From Atlantibacter subterraneus (GTDB lineage Bacteria > Pseudomonadota > Gammaproteobacteria > Enterobacterales > Enterobacteriaceae): a DNA stretch of 64,000 nt. Below, piece after piece: positions 1 through 10,936 of this stretch; position 1 is the first letter of the stretch; each line of letters starts with the position of its first letter. Made by a program: the position numbers and the translations under genes. The stretch is from contig NZ_VLPS01000007.1 in the NCBI RefSeq assembly GCF_007570865.1, positions 62,001 to 126,000 on the forward strand, given 5' to 3'. The notes below the pieces were generated by a model. That model ran no database searches, was not told the DNA's origin, and saw only the letters and a program-made list of their open reading frames with translations.

Positions 1-685
<685 letters not shown>

Positions 686-763
686 CTAATTTAGCTGGCC
701 TGAGAAAGAATGGAAAAAGCGCAATCAGCGATTGTGATGGGATTCAAAGAACGCGGTGAATAA

Positions 764-781
764 CGGCAGGCGGGCCTGCCG
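764..781 (-). terminator. hairpin after dsdA
   Basis: A perfect 8-bp inverted repeat, CGGCAGGC-GG-GCCTGCCG, lies 10 bases past the dsdA stop codon in the direction of dsdA transcription. The following bases (TTATTC) are a weak U-run, so it may terminate imperfectly or protect the 3' end. Confidence 0.45.
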
Positions 782-790
782 CGTAAATGA

Positions 791-2107
791 CTAACGGCTG
801 CGGGCGAGGTATTTCGCCATCTCGTCAGCGGGCACCATGCCGCCGCCGGTAGCCCACACCAGGTGCGTTGCGTGGTTCAGCGCCTGCTCGCTAAAGCGGC
901 GGCGATACGCGTCATCCCAGCGCCACGGGCCGGGCATCCCCGCCAGCGCGGAAGGCTCCAGGGCGATATTTTCCTGCCGATTCAGCATGCCCAACAGGGT
1001 GAACAGCGTGTCATCGTTCAGGGTGTAATAGCCGTCGATTAACCGCTCCATCGCCCGCCCAACAAAACCGGAGGCGCGGCCTACCGCCAGACCGTCGGCG
1101 GCGGTTTGGTTATCAATCCCCAACTCCTGCACCGAAATAGCGTCATGCAACCCGGTATGAACCCCCAACAGCATGCAGGGCGAGTGGGTCGGCTCAGCGA
1201 AAATACAGTGTACCGCATCGCCAAACGCCAGCTTCAGGCCGAACGCTACCCCACCGGGGCCGCCGCCGACGCCGCAGGGCAGATAGACAAACAGCGGACG
1301 ATCGGCATCCACCCTGATGCCCGCATCTGTAAACTGGCGTTTTAGCCTGCCGCCTGCCACCGCATAGCCCAGAAACAGGTTGCGGGAGTTTTCATCATCG
1401 ATAAAGAAACAGCGGGGATCCTGCTCCGCCTCGCGGCGGCCCTGTTCCACGGCAACGCTGTAGTCATCGGCGTATTCCACCACCGTGACGCCATTGGCGC
1501 GCAGCAGCGCTTTCTTCCATTCCCGCGCGTCTGCCGACATATGCACGCTCACCTGAAAGCCCAGCCGGGCGGAGGCAATGCCGATAGACAGACCCAGATT
1601 GCCGGTAGAGCCGACCGCGATGCGGTGCTGACCAAAGAGCTGGCGCAGCGGCGCATCCGCCAGTTTGCGGTAGTCATCGGTGAGCTGAAGAAGACCTGCC
1701 TCAAGCGCCAGCTTCTCGGCGTGAAACAGCACTTCGTAGATCCCGCCGCGCGCTTTAATCGAGCCGGAGACCGGCAGATGGCTGTCTTTTTTGAGCCACA
1801 GCTGGCCGGGCAGCGGCGCTGCATAGTGTGATGCCAGGGCCGATTGCATCGCGGGGATGGCGACGCAGGGGGATTCGATAATCCCGCCGCTGGCGGCAGT
1901 TTCCGGGAACACATGGGCAATCCAGGGCGCAAAGCGCTGCAGGCGCGCTTCGGCATCTTGCACATCATCAAGGGTTAAACCGACCCAGGGCAACCCGTCC
2001 GCCAGCGACGTGACGGCAGGGTTAAACCACTGGGTTTCGCGCAGGGCGATAAGATCGTGCAGCAGCGGAAAGCGGCTGAGCAGTTGCGGGACAGTTGGCG
2101 CAGGCAT
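791..2107 (-). CDS. dsdA: D-serine ammonia-lyase (D-serine dehydratase)
   Basis: This 438-residue protein matches the DsdA family (E. coli 442 residues). It is a PLP enzyme that converts D-serine to pyruvate and ammonia in the cytoplasm. The PLP-binding lysine is K118 in SGSIKARGG, and the glycine-rich phosphate-binding motif GVGGGPGG is present further on. No dsdC regulator or dsdX permease flanks it, although these are its partners in E. coli, so it appears to work as a stand-alone detoxification or catabolic gene here. It lies 36 bases upstream of the opgB stop on the same strand and may be co-transcribed with opgB. Confidence 0.95.
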   Translation of the reverse strand: MPAPTVPQLLSRFPLLHDLIALRETQWFNPAVTSLADGLPWVGLTLDDVQDAEARLQRFAPWIAHVFPETAASGGIIESPCVAIPAMQSALASHYAAPLPGQLWLKKDSHLPVSGSIKARGGIYEVLFHAEKLALEAGLLQLTDDYRKLADAPLRQLFGQHRIAVGSTGNLGLSIGIASARLGFQVSVHMSADAREWKKALLRANGVTVVEYADDYSVAVEQGRREAEQDPRCFFIDDENSRNLFLGYAVAGGRLKRQFTDAGIRVDADRPLFVYLPCGVGGGPGGVAFGLKLAFGDAVHCIFAEPTHSPCMLLGVHTGLHDAISVQELGIDNQTAADGLAVGRASGFVGRAMERLIDGYYTLNDDTLFTLLGMLNRQENIALEPSALAGMPGPWRWDDAYRRRFSEQALNHATHLVWATGGGMVPADEMAKYLARSR

Positions 2108-2143
2108 GCGGGCTCCTTCTGGTTATTGAGCCCATGATACCCG

Positions 2144-4435
2144 TCAGCCTTCGGATTTCACCACTTTAATGTCCACCATCCCGATACCCAGCTTGCGCGG
2201 CGAATGGCCGAGGATATTGCCCTCGTTGGTCTCCTGCGGGGCAGGGGGCACAATCACCAGAGTGTTGCTGCGCGACGGGTTGTCGAAATGCAGCGTAGTG
2301 GTGGTGACGTCATTGCCCAGGGTCAACGTCTGTTCGCTGTCACCCACCCGTACCGGGATCGGTTGATTCGCGTTCGGGCCAAAGGCTTTGGCGGTGATCA
2401 CCAGCTCGAATTTCTCCGGCAGCGGCTGGTTGTATTCAATCTTCACTTCCTTGTCCAGCTGCGCGTTGGACCAGCGTCCCCAGGATTCCGGGCGTGAAAT
2501 GCCGCTGAAGCTTTTCACCTCTTCCGGCGCACCGGCGACGTTGAACACGAAGCTGTCGGCTTTATAGCGAATATCGTTATCCACGGTTTTCAGCATATCG
2601 ACGTTACCCTGGTAGCGCAGGGTGTCGATCACCGTGTCGCGAAACGCCGCTTTGCCCTGCCACTTCGGTTTATCAACGTGGACGATCTTCTGTTCGCCGC
2701 CCAACTGGCCTTGCGACACGCACCAGTCGGTAGACAGCGCCCACTGCGACGACCACAGGCGGGCCATTTTGTAGCAGCGATCGATCCAGATAAAGTTATC
2801 GCGCGGGGCGAAATCCGCCAGCTGATAGCGCAGCGGCGCGGAATATTCGCTCTCGGGTAGCGGTTCGACTCTTTTATCCGATACTCGTAGCAACAGCGGC
2901 AGACGGAATTTCGAACCGGAGAAAGCAATGGTTTGTTTTTCCTGATCAATGGTGAAATCTTTAATCTCACGCGGGAAGTTCCACAGACGGATCACGTCCG
3001 GTTTCCAGGCCAGCACTTTCTCTTTCATGTTCAGGAACACGGTGGAGAGCGAGTCCCCCGACAGGCTGCTGCGTCCGAGGCCGATAAAGTTATCGCCGCC
3101 CAGGATATCCAGCACCGTCGCGCCGTTATCCATGGTGTTACGCTTCACCGCCATGACTTCCTGTTGAGGCTTATCGCCGCGCAGCACGAAGAACAGGTTA
3201 TTACGATCCTGCTGATTAAGGTATTTCCAGGCGGTGTTGTTCATCGCCAGGTGGTCAGAAGAGACCACGATAACGGTATTTTTAAAGTACGGTGAGGCTT
3301 TGATTTTATTAATAAACGCGGCGATATGCTGCTGGCTACAAGTCACTGCGCTGAACGACTGATTGGCTTTGCCATCGATATCGTAACGTTTACGTTCGCA
3401 ACTGCGTGATACGAAGCCGTCGGGATGATGGGTATCCACCGTCAGGGTAAACAGCGAGAAGCGTTTGCCTTCTTTCGACAGCGCTTCGAATTTCTGCCAC
3501 GCCTGGTCGAGGACCGTATCGTCGTAGAAACCCCAGTCGTTGCGGTAATGCGGGTCGGCCACCACGCTTTTCAGCTCATCCGCGCCGTATAAGTGGTCGA
3601 AACCGTGGGATTTCAGGAACACGTCTTTTCCGGCAAAGCGCAGGCTGGCACCCTGGACAAAATGGTTTTCATAGCCGGAATTTTTCAGGATATCCCCAAG
3701 GCAGATATTCTGCGGGAAGAAGCTCGACATCGACGCTGACGCGTTGCCTTCAAACGGCGCGAACAGCGGAATACCGCACTGGGACGCAACCATCCCGGCG
3801 ATGGTGTAATCGGTGCCCGGCAGCTGCGCGGTGTGGCTGAAATCAATCCCTTCATTTTTTAACGCGCCCAGTTCTGGCGTGAGGCCGGGGAACGCCTGGT
3901 CGTCAAAATAGGTACGCTCCAGGCTTTCGCCGTAGATATACACCAGGTTGAGCGTCGGATTATCGATGACTTTTTTCGGCTCTTTGTAATACGCCACGAA
4001 ATCGGGATCGCCATCGCGGCTCTGGGATTTCACCAGCTCGCTAATCTGGCGAAACGCCGGGCTGGCATCCACGGAGGCCAGCGCCATCACCAGCGCCAGC
4101 AGGCTGTAGCCAAAATGGTAAGGACGGTGACGGCGGCGGCGCAACACCCAGGCCAGAGCGCCAAAAACCAGCACCAGCGCGGCTATCAGCCCCGCGCCAG
4201 GCAATAAATACTTGCTGACGCCCGCGCCAGCCAGGCTGTTGGTCAGGGTATAGATCACCGCGTCGTTGATACCGTCGCCGGTAAAATAGTCGCTGGCGTA
4301 AAGGGTGATATTTAAAATAACAAACAGGCCAAGAACCACCAGGGTGGCGGCAAACCACCAGGTATTACGGCCCGCCTTGAGGGAATAAATTACGATCGAG
4401 GCGATAAATAAAATAACCGAGAGCAGTTCTGACAA
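2144..4435 (-). CDS. opgB: phosphoglycerol transferase I (osmoregulated periplasmic glucan modification)
   Basis: The protein adds phosphoglycerol from phosphatidylglycerol to osmoregulated periplasmic glucans at the periplasmic face of the inner membrane. It has four N-terminal membrane segments (within about residues 1-110) and a large sulfatase/alkaline-phosphatase-like periplasmic domain with [18 protein letters not shown] and SSDHLAMNN metal-site motifs. I chose the TTG at 4433-4435 as start because it follows a GAGG ribosome binding site by 8 bases and gives 763 residues, exactly the E. coli length; an ATG at 4462 in the same frame has no good binding site. The gene opens a block with the same order as E. 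coli. Confidence 0.95.
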   Translation of the reverse strand: MSELLSVILFIASIVIYSLKAGRNTWWFAATLVVLGLFVILNITLYASDYFTGDGINDAVIYTLTNSLAGAGVSKYLLPGAGLIAALVLVFGALAWVLRRRRHRPYHFGYSLLALVMALASVDASPAFRQISELVKSQSRDGDPDFVAYYKEPKKVIDNPTLNLVYIYGESLERTYFDDQAFPGLTPELGALKNEGIDFSHTAQLPGTDYTIAGMVASQCGIPLFAPFEGNASASMSSFFPQNICLGDILKNSGYENHFVQGASLRFAGKDVFLKSHGFDHLYGADELKSVVADPHYRNDWGFYDDTVLDQAWQKFEALSKEGKRFSLFTLTVDTHHPDGFVSRSCERKRYDIDGKANQSFSAVTCSQQHIAAFINKIKASPYFKNTVIVVSSDHLAMNNTAWKYLNQQDRNNLFFVLRGDKPQQEVMAVKRNTMDNGATVLDILGGDNFIGLGRSSLSGDSLSTVFLNMKEKVLAWKPDVIRLWNFPREIKDFTIDQEKQTIAFSGSKFRLPLLLRVSDKRVEPLPESEYSAPLRYQLADFAPRDNFIWIDRCYKMARLWSSQWALSTDWCVSQGQLGGEQKIVHVDKPKWQGKAAFRDTVIDTLRYQGNVDMLKTVDNDIRYKADSFVFNVAGAPEEVKSFSGISRPESWGRWSNAQLDKEVKIEYNQPLPEKFELVITAKAFGPNANQPIPVRVGDSEQTLTLGNDVTTTTLHFDNPSRSNTLVIVPPAPQETNEGNILGHSPRKLGIGMVDIKVVKSEG

Positions 4436-4647
4436 CGCCAAATCCTCACCAGCAGGCATCACGCCTGTTTATATCAATCATCTTTTTTAACAGCACAATC
4501 TAACTTTTCAGTAACACAGCTGCAATTCTAGTGTCATCAAAGTGTGCAGTGGTTAAGAATTGGTTTAGTTATGGGATTATTTGATTGCGCGCACATTACA
4601 GGGTGGCGGGCAGTGTAGCGGTAAAATGTGGGGGAATGAAGGAGGAA

Positions 4648-4669
4648 GCGGGTGCATAAATACACCCGC
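4648..4669 (-). terminator. hairpin after yjjA
   Basis: GCGGGTG and CACCCGC form a 7-bp stem around an 8-base AT-rich loop directly after the yjjA stop. No clean U-run follows, so termination strength is uncertain. Confidence 0.4.
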
Positions 4670-4676
4670 CGGGCAT

Positions 4677-5174
4677 TTACATCAGGAAATTAACCCCTTG
4701 TTTAAGAACCAGATCACAGGCTTTGGTTTTTACTTTTTCCGCCAGCGGCGAGTTGCCGATGGTCGCCAGGTCAAGCTGTTCGCCTTTCGCGGTATTCAGC
4801 AGCCCCATCAAACCTTCGGTGTAATCCGGCGTGGTGGTCTGGGCTTGTGGGGTGCTCAGCCCTAACTTTTCCATAATCTGATTTTTGACATTTTCGGTAT
4901 TGGTCGCAGAAACCAGCTTTTGCTTCATGCAGTAACCGAGAATACCCGCTACGTTAGGCATGTTTTCTGAGCTTAACGCCTGAGAGCCGCCCGTCAGCAG
5001 GCCGCTGAGCGAAGAAAGCGAGTTGCTTTGCGTGCCGCTGGTCGTGGTCTGGCTCTGGCTCAACTGGCTGGCGGCGCTGGATAAGCTCTCCTGCCAGGTC
5101 GCGGCATAGCTGCTGGTGGCCATCAGCATTGCCCCGCAGGCGGCAAGCTGAAACATCTGTTTTACTGATTTCAT
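4677..5174 (-). CDS. yjjA: YjjA family secreted protein (DUF2501)
   Basis: This 165-residue protein has a clear Sec signal peptide ending at TSSYA-ATW (about residue 24) and a Ser/Gln/Thr-rich stretch after it, followed by a conserved C-terminal part ending KTKACDLVLKQGVNFLM. It matches YjjA of E. coli (about 164 residues), whose function is not established as far as I know. Two cysteines in the mature part (in GYCMKQ and KACDLV) could form a periplasmic disulfide. I chose the ATG at 5174 because it gives a normal signal peptide and the family length; an upstream in-frame ATG at 5210 would put charged residues ahead of it. Confidence 0.88.
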   Translation of the reverse strand: MKSVKQMFQLAACGAMLMATSSYAATWQESLSSAASQLSQSQTTTSGTQSNSLSSLSGLLTGGSQALSSENMPNVAGILGYCMKQKLVSATNTENVKNQIMEKLGLSTPQAQTTTPDYTEGLMGLLNTAKGEQLDLATIGNSPLAEKVKTKACDLVLKQGVNFLM

Positions 5175-5307
5175 CGGCACGATCTCATGGTTGGCCTGCG
5201 GCGCAGGCAAAAGTCGCGGCTAGTGTATACCGGGCCCAGGGGAAGGAAGGAGAGGGGGCAGGCGTTTCAGAGCCTGTCGCCTGCTGTTTCGGAGTTATCT
5301 GGCGCTT

Positions 5308-6048
5308 TTACACTTCACGGCCTGTGACCCGGCTGCGATAGCTGTCCCAGTCGAAATTGACCCACAGGCTGTTGCCCAGTCGCATACGGTCCATAACGCG
5401 TTCGCCGAGCAGTGCATTCATATCTTTGATAGGCAGGTTGGTCAACATGCCGGTGGGGCGTTTGGATGATGAACGGCGATCGACGATCTGGTTAATAATC
5501 ACTTTCTCGTAGCGCGATTCTGTCTGCATACCGATTTCGTCGATCACCAGCAGATCCACGGTGCTTAAATCGTTAATTAGCCGCTCTTCGGTGGTGTCTG
5601 CGCCATCGCTGAAGGTGTTTTTCATCGCCGACATAATATCCGCGACGGTAATGATCATTACCGACTTGCCGCGCAGCAGCAGCTCGTTGCAGATGGCGGC
5701 AGCCAGATGGTTTTTGCCGGTGCCGGGGCGGCCCGAAAACACAAAGCTGGCGATGTTACCGTCAAATTCTGCCGCGTATTTTCTGGCGCGCTCCAGCGCC
5801 CTCATCTGCCCTTCGGTTTCAACCTGATAATTATCGAACGAGCAGTTCATATGCAGCTCGCGGATGCCGGAGCGCTTAAAGGTGCGCTGCATTTTCATGG
5901 CCTGATTTTCGCGAGCGATGGAGGCCGAGCGCAGTTTGCCCTGCTCCTGTTGCCAGGCAAGCAGCTCTTCAGCGCTAGTGAACGCTGGTTTGATATCGCG
6001 GGGCATCATCTTTTTCAGGCGCGTCATCAGGTCAGTGACGTGTTTCAT
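5308..6048 (-). CDS. dnaC: DNA replication protein DnaC (helicase loader)
   Basis: DnaC is the AAA+ ATPase that loads the DnaB helicase onto DNA at oriC and restarted forks. The 246 residues comprise an N-terminal DnaB-binding helix and an AAA+ core with Walker A GRPGTGKN (the final N is normal for DnaC), Walker B LLVIDEIG and the sensor region NLPIKDMN. It lies two bases downstream of dnaT on the same strand, so the two primosome genes form one unit. Confidence 0.97.
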   Translation of the reverse strand: MKHVTDLMTRLKKMMPRDIKPAFTSAEELLAWQQEQGKLRSASIARENQAMKMQRTFKRSGIRELHMNCSFDNYQVETEGQMRALERARKYAAEFDGNIASFVFSGRPGTGKNHLAAAICNELLLRGKSVMIITVADIMSAMKNTFSDGADTTEERLINDLSTVDLLVIDEIGMQTESRYEKVIINQIVDRRSSSKRPTGMLTNLPIKDMNALLGERVMDRMRLGNSLWVNFDWDSYRSRVTGREV

Positions 6049-6050
6049 CG

Positions 6051-6596
6051 TTAACCTCTGAATCCATCGGGAATGCTGTTATCGGGTTGCGGCACACTGT
6101 TGACGTCGCGGCGCGCCGCGCCGCCGTTGCTGGCCCGGCTGATTTGCACGCTACGCGCCAGCTTCTGCTGCCATTGTACATGATGAAAGACTTTGCCTTC
6201 CGCCTGCCAGTAGCTGATAAACGTCGCCAGCTCTTCGTCGGTGACCGGCTGGATCAAATTAACGCCCCACAGCGCCGCCATACGCTGGAAATCGGCATCG
6301 GGTTTCCATGCCGGATACATGGCGAATTTGCCCAGCGGCACCGGCACCGGATGGCTTTGCGTGGTGAGTTCATCAAACAGCTGATCTTCCAGCGCGACAT
6401 CCGACTGCGGCGCGTTTAGCCGGGCTTCCAGCGCCATCAGTTCCGCCATGCGGGCAGGCGAAACGGCATAAAATGCGGGAACGTTATCTTTAAATACCGC
6501 CAGCGCCCCGTTGTCAGCGCGGGAGAGCGCACCTTGCGGGTCGTTATTAAAGGCATCAATGCCGATAACGTCGGGTGTGAGGATTCTGGAAGACAT
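6051..6596 (-). CDS. dnaT: primosomal protein DnaT
   Basis: DnaT (primosomal protein i) bridges PriB-coated single-stranded DNA and DnaC during PriA-dependent replication restart. This copy has 181 residues (E. coli 179), with the N-terminal self-association domain and the conserved DNA-binding C-terminal region around [14 protein letters not shown] and [14 protein letters not shown]. It is followed by dnaC after two bases, the arrangement known from E. coli. Confidence 0.96.
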   Translation of the reverse strand: MSSRILTPDVIGIDAFNNDPQGALSRADNGALAVFKDNVPAFYAVSPARMAELMALEARLNAPQSDVALEDQLFDELTTQSHPVPVPLGKFAMYPAWKPDADFQRMAALWGVNLIQPVTDEELATFISYWQAEGKVFHHVQWQQKLARSVQISRASNGGAARRDVNSVPQPDNSIPDGFRG

Positions 6597-6702
6597 AAAA
6601 CATTCTCAAAACAGGAGGTTAACTACACGGGCTAACAGGCATCAGCCCAGGCTGGCGATGCTCTTTCCATAGTAGCACAGTCGGGGGCGGCTTTTGATGC
6701 TT

Positions 6703-6719
6703 GCCCCGACATTCGGGGC
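6703..6719 (-). terminator. hairpin after yjjB
   Basis: GCCCCGA-CAT-TCGGGGC is a perfect 7-bp stem with a 3-base loop starting three bases past the yjjB stop. There is no U-run on the minus strand after it, so it may act as an attenuator or RNA stabiliser between yjjB and dnaT. Confidence 0.4.
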
Positions 6720-6721
6720 GA

Positions 6722-7195
6722 TCAGACGCGGGGCTTTTTACGGTATAACCATAATCCCGGTAACGAGAGACCGATAGACAGCGCGCCAACAATAAAAGAG
6801 GCCTTCAGGAAGTTGGTGACCAGCGCCACCATCAGCGGGTCGCTGTAGCCAAAGTGGCTGAGTTTTACGGCGGAGATCATGGCGGTATAGGCGTAAATCC
6901 CCGGAAACATCGGGATCACGGCGGCGACGGTAAACACTTTCGGATGCGCCAGATACCAGCGCGACCAGTGAATGCCGATAATGCCCACAAGGATCGAGGC
7001 GACAAAGGTGCTCCACTCGATATTGAAGCCCGCCGTCATCATCGCCATGCGCGAGCCGTGACCAATAGCGCCCAATAGCGCGCACCATGGCAGCGCCCGT
7101 TGCGGTACGTTGAACACCAGCGCGAATCCCACCGCAGGAATAGCGGACAGGATCATGTCCTGAATCAGTGCGAAAATAAAATCGATTATGCCCAT
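6722..7195 (-). CDS. yjjB: YjjB, C-terminal half of a split ThrE-type exporter
   Basis: YjjB is an integral membrane protein of 157 residues, exactly the E. coli length, with about four or five membrane segments and the conserved [10 protein letters not shown] motif of the ThrE_2/DUF3815 family. YjjP and YjjB correspond to the two halves of the single-chain threonine/serine exporter ThrE, and E. coli YjjPB has been linked to succinate export. The ATG at 7195 overlaps the yjjP stop by 10 bases, which suggests translational coupling and a fixed ratio of the two subunits. Confidence 0.92.
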   Translation of the reverse strand: MGIIDFIFALIQDMILSAIPAVGFALVFNVPQRALPWCALLGAIGHGSRMAMMTAGFNIEWSTFVASILVGIIGIHWSRWYLAHPKVFTVAAVIPMFPGIYAYTAMISAVKLSHFGYSDPLMVALVTNFLKASFIVGALSIGLSLPGLWLYRKKPRV

Positions 7196-7962
7196 CCGCG
7201 CAGCCCCCACAGCGACAGTGCCATTACCACACCGATGCAGGTCGCCAGCGTCAGCAGGCTCGCCATCGCCCAACGCGCCAGCCCGGTATTGATATGGCCT
7301 TTAAACATGTCCGCCACGGCGTTAATCAGCGGGAAGCCGGGCACCAATAATAAAACGCTGGCAGCCATCGCCACGGTAGGGGTGTTGAGAAACGGAGTAA
7401 GCGTAAGCAACAAGCCGGATACCGTGGTCGCGACAAACGCCGTCAGGCAAAAATTAATCTGCGGATGAAGATGACGTTGGGTGAAAACCTGGCGGACGTA
7501 CATGGCAACAGCGCTGGCGACAAAGGTCACCAGCGCGCCGTCCCAGCCGCCGTTATTCAGTTTGCAAAAGCAGGCGCAGGAGAGCCCTACCATGGTAACC
7601 ACCAACCAGCGTGGATAGCGCAACGGCTTGATCTGGTTAAAACGCTTCTTAACCGTCTGAAGATCGATGAGTTTATGCTCGGCCAGGATAACGATGTGCT
7701 GAACCTCGGTGACCATATGCATATTAATGCCGCGGTCGACGTTTTTGCGTGTTGAGGTCAGGCATTGATCGTCTTTGATGGTCGTCAGCACAATGGCGTT
7801 CGCAGAAATAGAGCTTTCCACGCTATCCATACCCAACGCCAGCCCTAATCGGGTAGACAATTCTTCTATCAGCGCGCTCTCAGCGCCATGCTGTAATAAA
7901 AACAGGCCGCATTGAATGCATAAGCGAGTGACTTCCCGCTGCGTAACAACTTCTTGTTCCAT
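7186..7962 (-). CDS. yjjP: YjjP, N-terminal half of a split ThrE-type exporter
   Basis: This 258-residue membrane protein has a soluble N-terminal part (about residues 1-110, containing the conserved [11 protein letters not shown] and [16 protein letters not shown] segments) followed by about five membrane helices. It belongs to the ThrE/DUF1212 family and pairs with YjjB encoded by the overlapping next gene. The promoter region is shared with the long AT-rich stretch that precedes the divergent yjjQ gene. Confidence 0.92.
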   Translation of the reverse strand: MEQEVVTQREVTRLCIQCGLFLLQHGAESALIEELSTRLGLALGMDSVESSISANAIVLTTIKDDQCLTSTRKNVDRGINMHMVTEVQHIVILAEHKLIDLQTVKKRFNQIKPLRYPRWLVVTMVGLSCACFCKLNNGGWDGALVTFVASAVAMYVRQVFTQRHLHPQINFCLTAFVATTVSGLLLTLTPFLNTPTVAMAASVLLLVPGFPLINAVADMFKGHINTGLARWAMASLLTLATCIGVVMALSLWGLRGWA

Positions 7963-8792
7963 GGTTCAGGCAAAACGCTCGACAACAAAAAGAGAGGAGA
8001 ATGGTTTTAACATATCGGCCTGTGGGACATTTAGGTCTCTGGATCAAATTTTTGGTAGAAAGTTATCGCTCCTGATCGGCAATTAGAAATTTAAGTTTTT
8101 CGAAATTTTGAAACGAAAGTGATTTATGGTTTTTTATGTTGGGCAAGTCGGTTTTTTCTGGTAATGATGCCATAAAGAGACGACTGTCATAGTTTTAAAC
8201 ATGGCTTTAGTGCCGGAGGCATATTTCCAAATATATTTTGATTTTGATGCGTCAGTTCTTACTTTCTTTCCTGGCGTAGGCTTTTTTCACTCGTTTTTAC
8301 GGGGGTTCTACACTGGGGATGATAAGCCAACCATTTATTGGAACGCGTACCAGGAGAAGCGCTAACGTAGGGGCCGGCGAATAAATTTCGTTATTTATCG
8401 CCGTTGTTTTGTATGATTTTGGATGGCAAGAAAAATGACAGGTAAGACTCGTGATTTTTTTTAAATAATCAATGAAACAAAACTAAGCTGCTATCCATCC
8501 TTGTTTGAAAAAAACATGCTAAATTGTGTTTATTAATGGACACCAATGGTTTCGTGAAGCTCTTTTTTTGTTTCGTTATAAATAAATTCTTAATTGAGTT
8601 TTAATTTTGACATATTGACTCTTTGGAATCGCATTTTTAGAATGTTCTTAAGTTAACCCTGTCTCAGGTAGAATATGTCCGTGTTCTGCTGTTTGATGAT
8701 GCCTGAGAGCCGCCGCAATCTATTAGCTTTATAATTGTAATAGCTTAAAACATACAAGGTAAGAATATTTATAAGATATTCATGGAGGAAGC
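7963..8792. promoter_or_regulatory. 830-bp AT-rich silenced-type regulatory region between yjjP and yjjQ
   Basis: No supportable gene lies here. The segment from about 8040 to 8790 is far richer in A+T than its neighbours, with many A- and T-tracts (for example around 8455-8470 and 8590-8620). In E. coli the equivalent yjjQ-bglJ control region is bound by H-NS and opened by LeuO; the base composition here is consistent with the same kind of silencing, which is inference. A GGAGGA ribosome binding site at 8784-8789 precedes the GTG start of yjjQ. Confidence 0.5.
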
Positions 8793-9497
8793 GTGTTACC
8801 AAATTATAACAGGCAAGGAATTGTCGTTAGCGAAACCCCTTTAATCCATACCGGCCTCCAGAAAGTCGTTGATAGCCATATCGAACGAATGGGGTTATTG
8901 CATTTTATTGATGTTAAGAACATTGGCAGCAGTGAATTAATGCAAACATCGGTCGTGATCGCTGAGCTTGGGGGCGATGAGCAGAAGCTTGCGCGAGAAT
9001 GTGAGGTTTATTATTCGTTAATAACTCGCTTTCGGGAGGTTCACTGGATTTTTTTAGTACCAAGAGTGTGTTTTGCCAGGGCAGTAGAATGGCTCATGCG
9101 TCCGGAAACGACGCTGTTATCAACGTGTGAATCCATAGAGACCGTGGCTGATGCCATTTTCCTGGGAAGCCAGAAAGTTGACAGGATTAGCCATTCACTT
9201 CTGGCCGCAGGCCGGGAGGGCAGTAATGATGAAGAGAACCCACCCTTATTAACAGCTTCAGAAAAGCAGGTGTTACGATTATTAGGTAAAGGATGGGGTA
9301 TCAATCAGATAGCACAACTGCTTAAGAAAAGTAATAAAACCATTAGCGCTCAAAAACACAGTGCCATGCGTCGTTTATCACTCAAAACCAATGCGGAAAT
9401 GTACGGGTGGATAAATAGTTTTCAGGGTTTGAAGGAATTGAATTTATTATCTATGCACAGGGAATCACAACAATGGAACAATTTAGCGATCAACTGA
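8793..9497 (+). CDS. yjjQ: LuxR-type transcription regulator YjjQ
   Basis: The 234-residue protein has an N-terminal receiver-like domain lacking an obvious phosphorylation site and a C-terminal LuxR/FixJ helix-turn-helix (LTASEKQVLRLLGKGWG, then INQIAQLLKKSNKTISAQK). It matches E. coli YjjQ, a repressor of motility and other genes. The start is GTG, preceded by GGAGGA at proper spacing. It overlaps bglJ by 25 bases, so the two regulators are co-expressed from the silenced promoter upstream. Confidence 0.9.
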   Translation: MLPNYNRQGIVVSETPLIHTGLQKVVDSHIERMGLLHFIDVKNIGSSELMQTSVVIAELGGDEQKLARECEVYYSLITRFREVHWIFLVPRVCFARAVEWLMRPETTLLSTCESIETVADAIFLGSQKVDRISHSLLAAGREGSNDEENPPLLTASEKQVLRLLGKGWGINQIAQLLKKSNKTISAQKHSAMRRLSLKTNAEMYGWINSFQGLKELNLLSMHRESQQWNNLAIN

Positions 9498-10120
9498 ATA
9501 TTGCAGTTGTCGAAACTTGCGGGTTAATAGCTGCGGGAATCAAAGCGCTTTTTGCAAAACAATCACAATATCGTATTACTTTCTTTAACAGCCGTGATGA
9601 ATTTATGCAGATGCGCGCGCATGTCCCGTTTCATGGCGTTATTTTTTCGTTATCCGGATCGCGTGAACATCGTCGGGACTGCCTGCAACTGTTTAGTGAA
9701 ATCGCATCCTTGCAGCCGAACATGAAGCGCATTGTTATGGTGAATGACACCAATGAAGCAAAACTGATTACGCAACTTTCGCAAACCATAATTAATGGTG
9801 TCGTTAATAAAGATTCACCCGTGGCGCGCTTTTATGATGAGCTTTCTGCGTTGCTCAATGACTCAGGTCGTGCAGCAGATACGAATGCAAACCACTGGTA
9901 CATTAGCAATAGCACCCGGTTACTTAGCCCGACCGAACGAGTGATCCTACGCTATTTAACGGATGGTTACTCAGTTTCGCAGATCGCTTCGTGCCTGGAG
10001 CGGAACATCAAAACGATACGCGCGCATAAATTCAACGCCATGCTCAAACTGGGCGTTAACAATGATGCCGGGTTATTGGATGCGGCGGATATTCTGCGCT
10101 ATCGCAACAACTTTCTGTAA
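9473..10120 (+). CDS. bglJ: LuxR-type transcription regulator BglJ
   Basis: BglJ (215 residues here, about 225 in E. coli) forms heterodimers with RcsB and activates H-NS-silenced promoters such as bgl and leuO in E. coli. The C-terminal helix-turn-helix is visible in LSPTERVILRYLTDGYS followed by QIASCLERNIKTIRAHK. The N-terminal domain resembles a receiver but lacks a clear acceptor aspartate pocket. The ATG at 9473 lies inside the end of yjjQ, indicating coupling. Confidence 0.9.
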   Translation: MEQFSDQLNIAVVETCGLIAAGIKALFAKQSQYRITFFNSRDEFMQMRAHVPFHGVIFSLSGSREHRRDCLQLFSEIASLQPNMKRIVMVNDTNEAKLITQLSQTIINGVVNKDSPVARFYDELSALLNDSGRAADTNANHWYISNSTRLLSPTERVILRYLTDGYSVSQIASCLERNIKTIRAHKFNAMLKLGVNNDAGLLDAADILRYRNNFL

Positions 10121-10123
10121 GGT

Positions 10124-10148
10124 ATTCAGGCCGGGAATAAGCCTGAAT
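10124..10148. terminator. bidirectional hairpin between bglJ and the YbaK-family gene
   Basis: ATTCAGGC and GCCTGAAT form a perfect 8-bp stem around a 9-base loop, sitting just after bglJ and before the end of the convergent gene. U-runs are weak on both sides. Confidence 0.45.
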
Positions 10149-10165
10149 CATTCATGGCATTATTA

Positions 10166-10624
10166 TTACTGGCAAACATCAATCCAATGCGCGGCGGTGA
10201 GTTCCGCCAGCCGTTGGGGAGATATGCGCACGGCGCTATGGATGGCGCCGGCAGCGGGTAAAACTTCCTGATACGCCTGTAATGAAACGTCGCAATACAC
10301 CTTCAGTGGGTGCTCCAGCCCGAAGGGACATACTCCGCCGACAGGATGCCCTGTCCATGTCACGACTTCATCACTGTTCAGCATGCGCGCCTTCGCGCCA
10401 AAGGCGGCCTTCAGTTTTTTATTATCCAGCCGCGCGTCCCCTTTTGCGACCACCAGGATAATCTCTTCTTTTACTTTCAGCGATAACGTTTTTGCGATTT
10501 GGCCAGGCTCAACCTTATGCGCAGCCGCAGCCAGAGCTACGGTAGCGGTACTCTGATTTAATTCGATGATGTCGATATCCGGGGCGTGTTCAGCAAAAAA
10601 TTTACGTACAGATTCAATACTCAT
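10166..10624 (-). CDS. YbaK/EbsC-family aminoacyl-tRNA deacylase-like protein
   Basis: The 152-residue protein is a stand-alone editing-type domain of the YbaK/ProX superfamily, which hydrolyses mischarged aminoacyl-tRNAs such as Cys- or Ala-tRNA(Pro). Supporting motifs are IAKTLSLKV, the basic stretch GDARLDNKKLKAAFG and the GHPVGGVCPFGL loop that lines the active site in this fold. It is not close to E. coli YbaK or YeaK, so its substrate is unknown. The ATG at 10624 follows AGGAG by 7 bases. E. coli has no gene at this position, between bglJ and fhuF. Confidence 0.72.
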   Translation of the reverse strand: MSIESVRKFFAEHAPDIDIIELNQSTATVALAAAAHKVEPGQIAKTLSLKVKEEIILVVAKGDARLDNKKLKAAFGAKARMLNSDEVVTWTGHPVGGVCPFGLEHPLKVYCDVSLQAYQEVLPAAGAIHSAVRISPQRLAELTAAHWIDVCQ

Positions 10625-10936
10625 TATGGGCTCCTGCATCATGTCGCCCATTAATCTGGCACAGCGGCTTTGCGATTGTAAAATGACAATCTTTCACCTG
10701 TCGTTAACATCAGACAATTAGCGATCTTCTTCACAATGGCAAAAAGTGGACACTGTAACCGGTTGCAGGTCGGTCAGAGCGGATTAATACTGAGGTCGTC
10801 ATCTCTCTCTGATTCATACGATAAGTCGCTTCTAACCCTCTCTTTTACCGTGCATTACGCAGGGTGTATGAGAAAGGATGCACAGTGATCGAATAGTGCT
10901 GGCATCTGCCTTTCATCGCCTGACAGGAGAATTGCG

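Noticed and set aside
4436-4462. ATG start nine codons upstream for opgB
   Set aside because: There is no binding site before it, whereas the TTG at 4435 has one and gives exactly the E. coli length.
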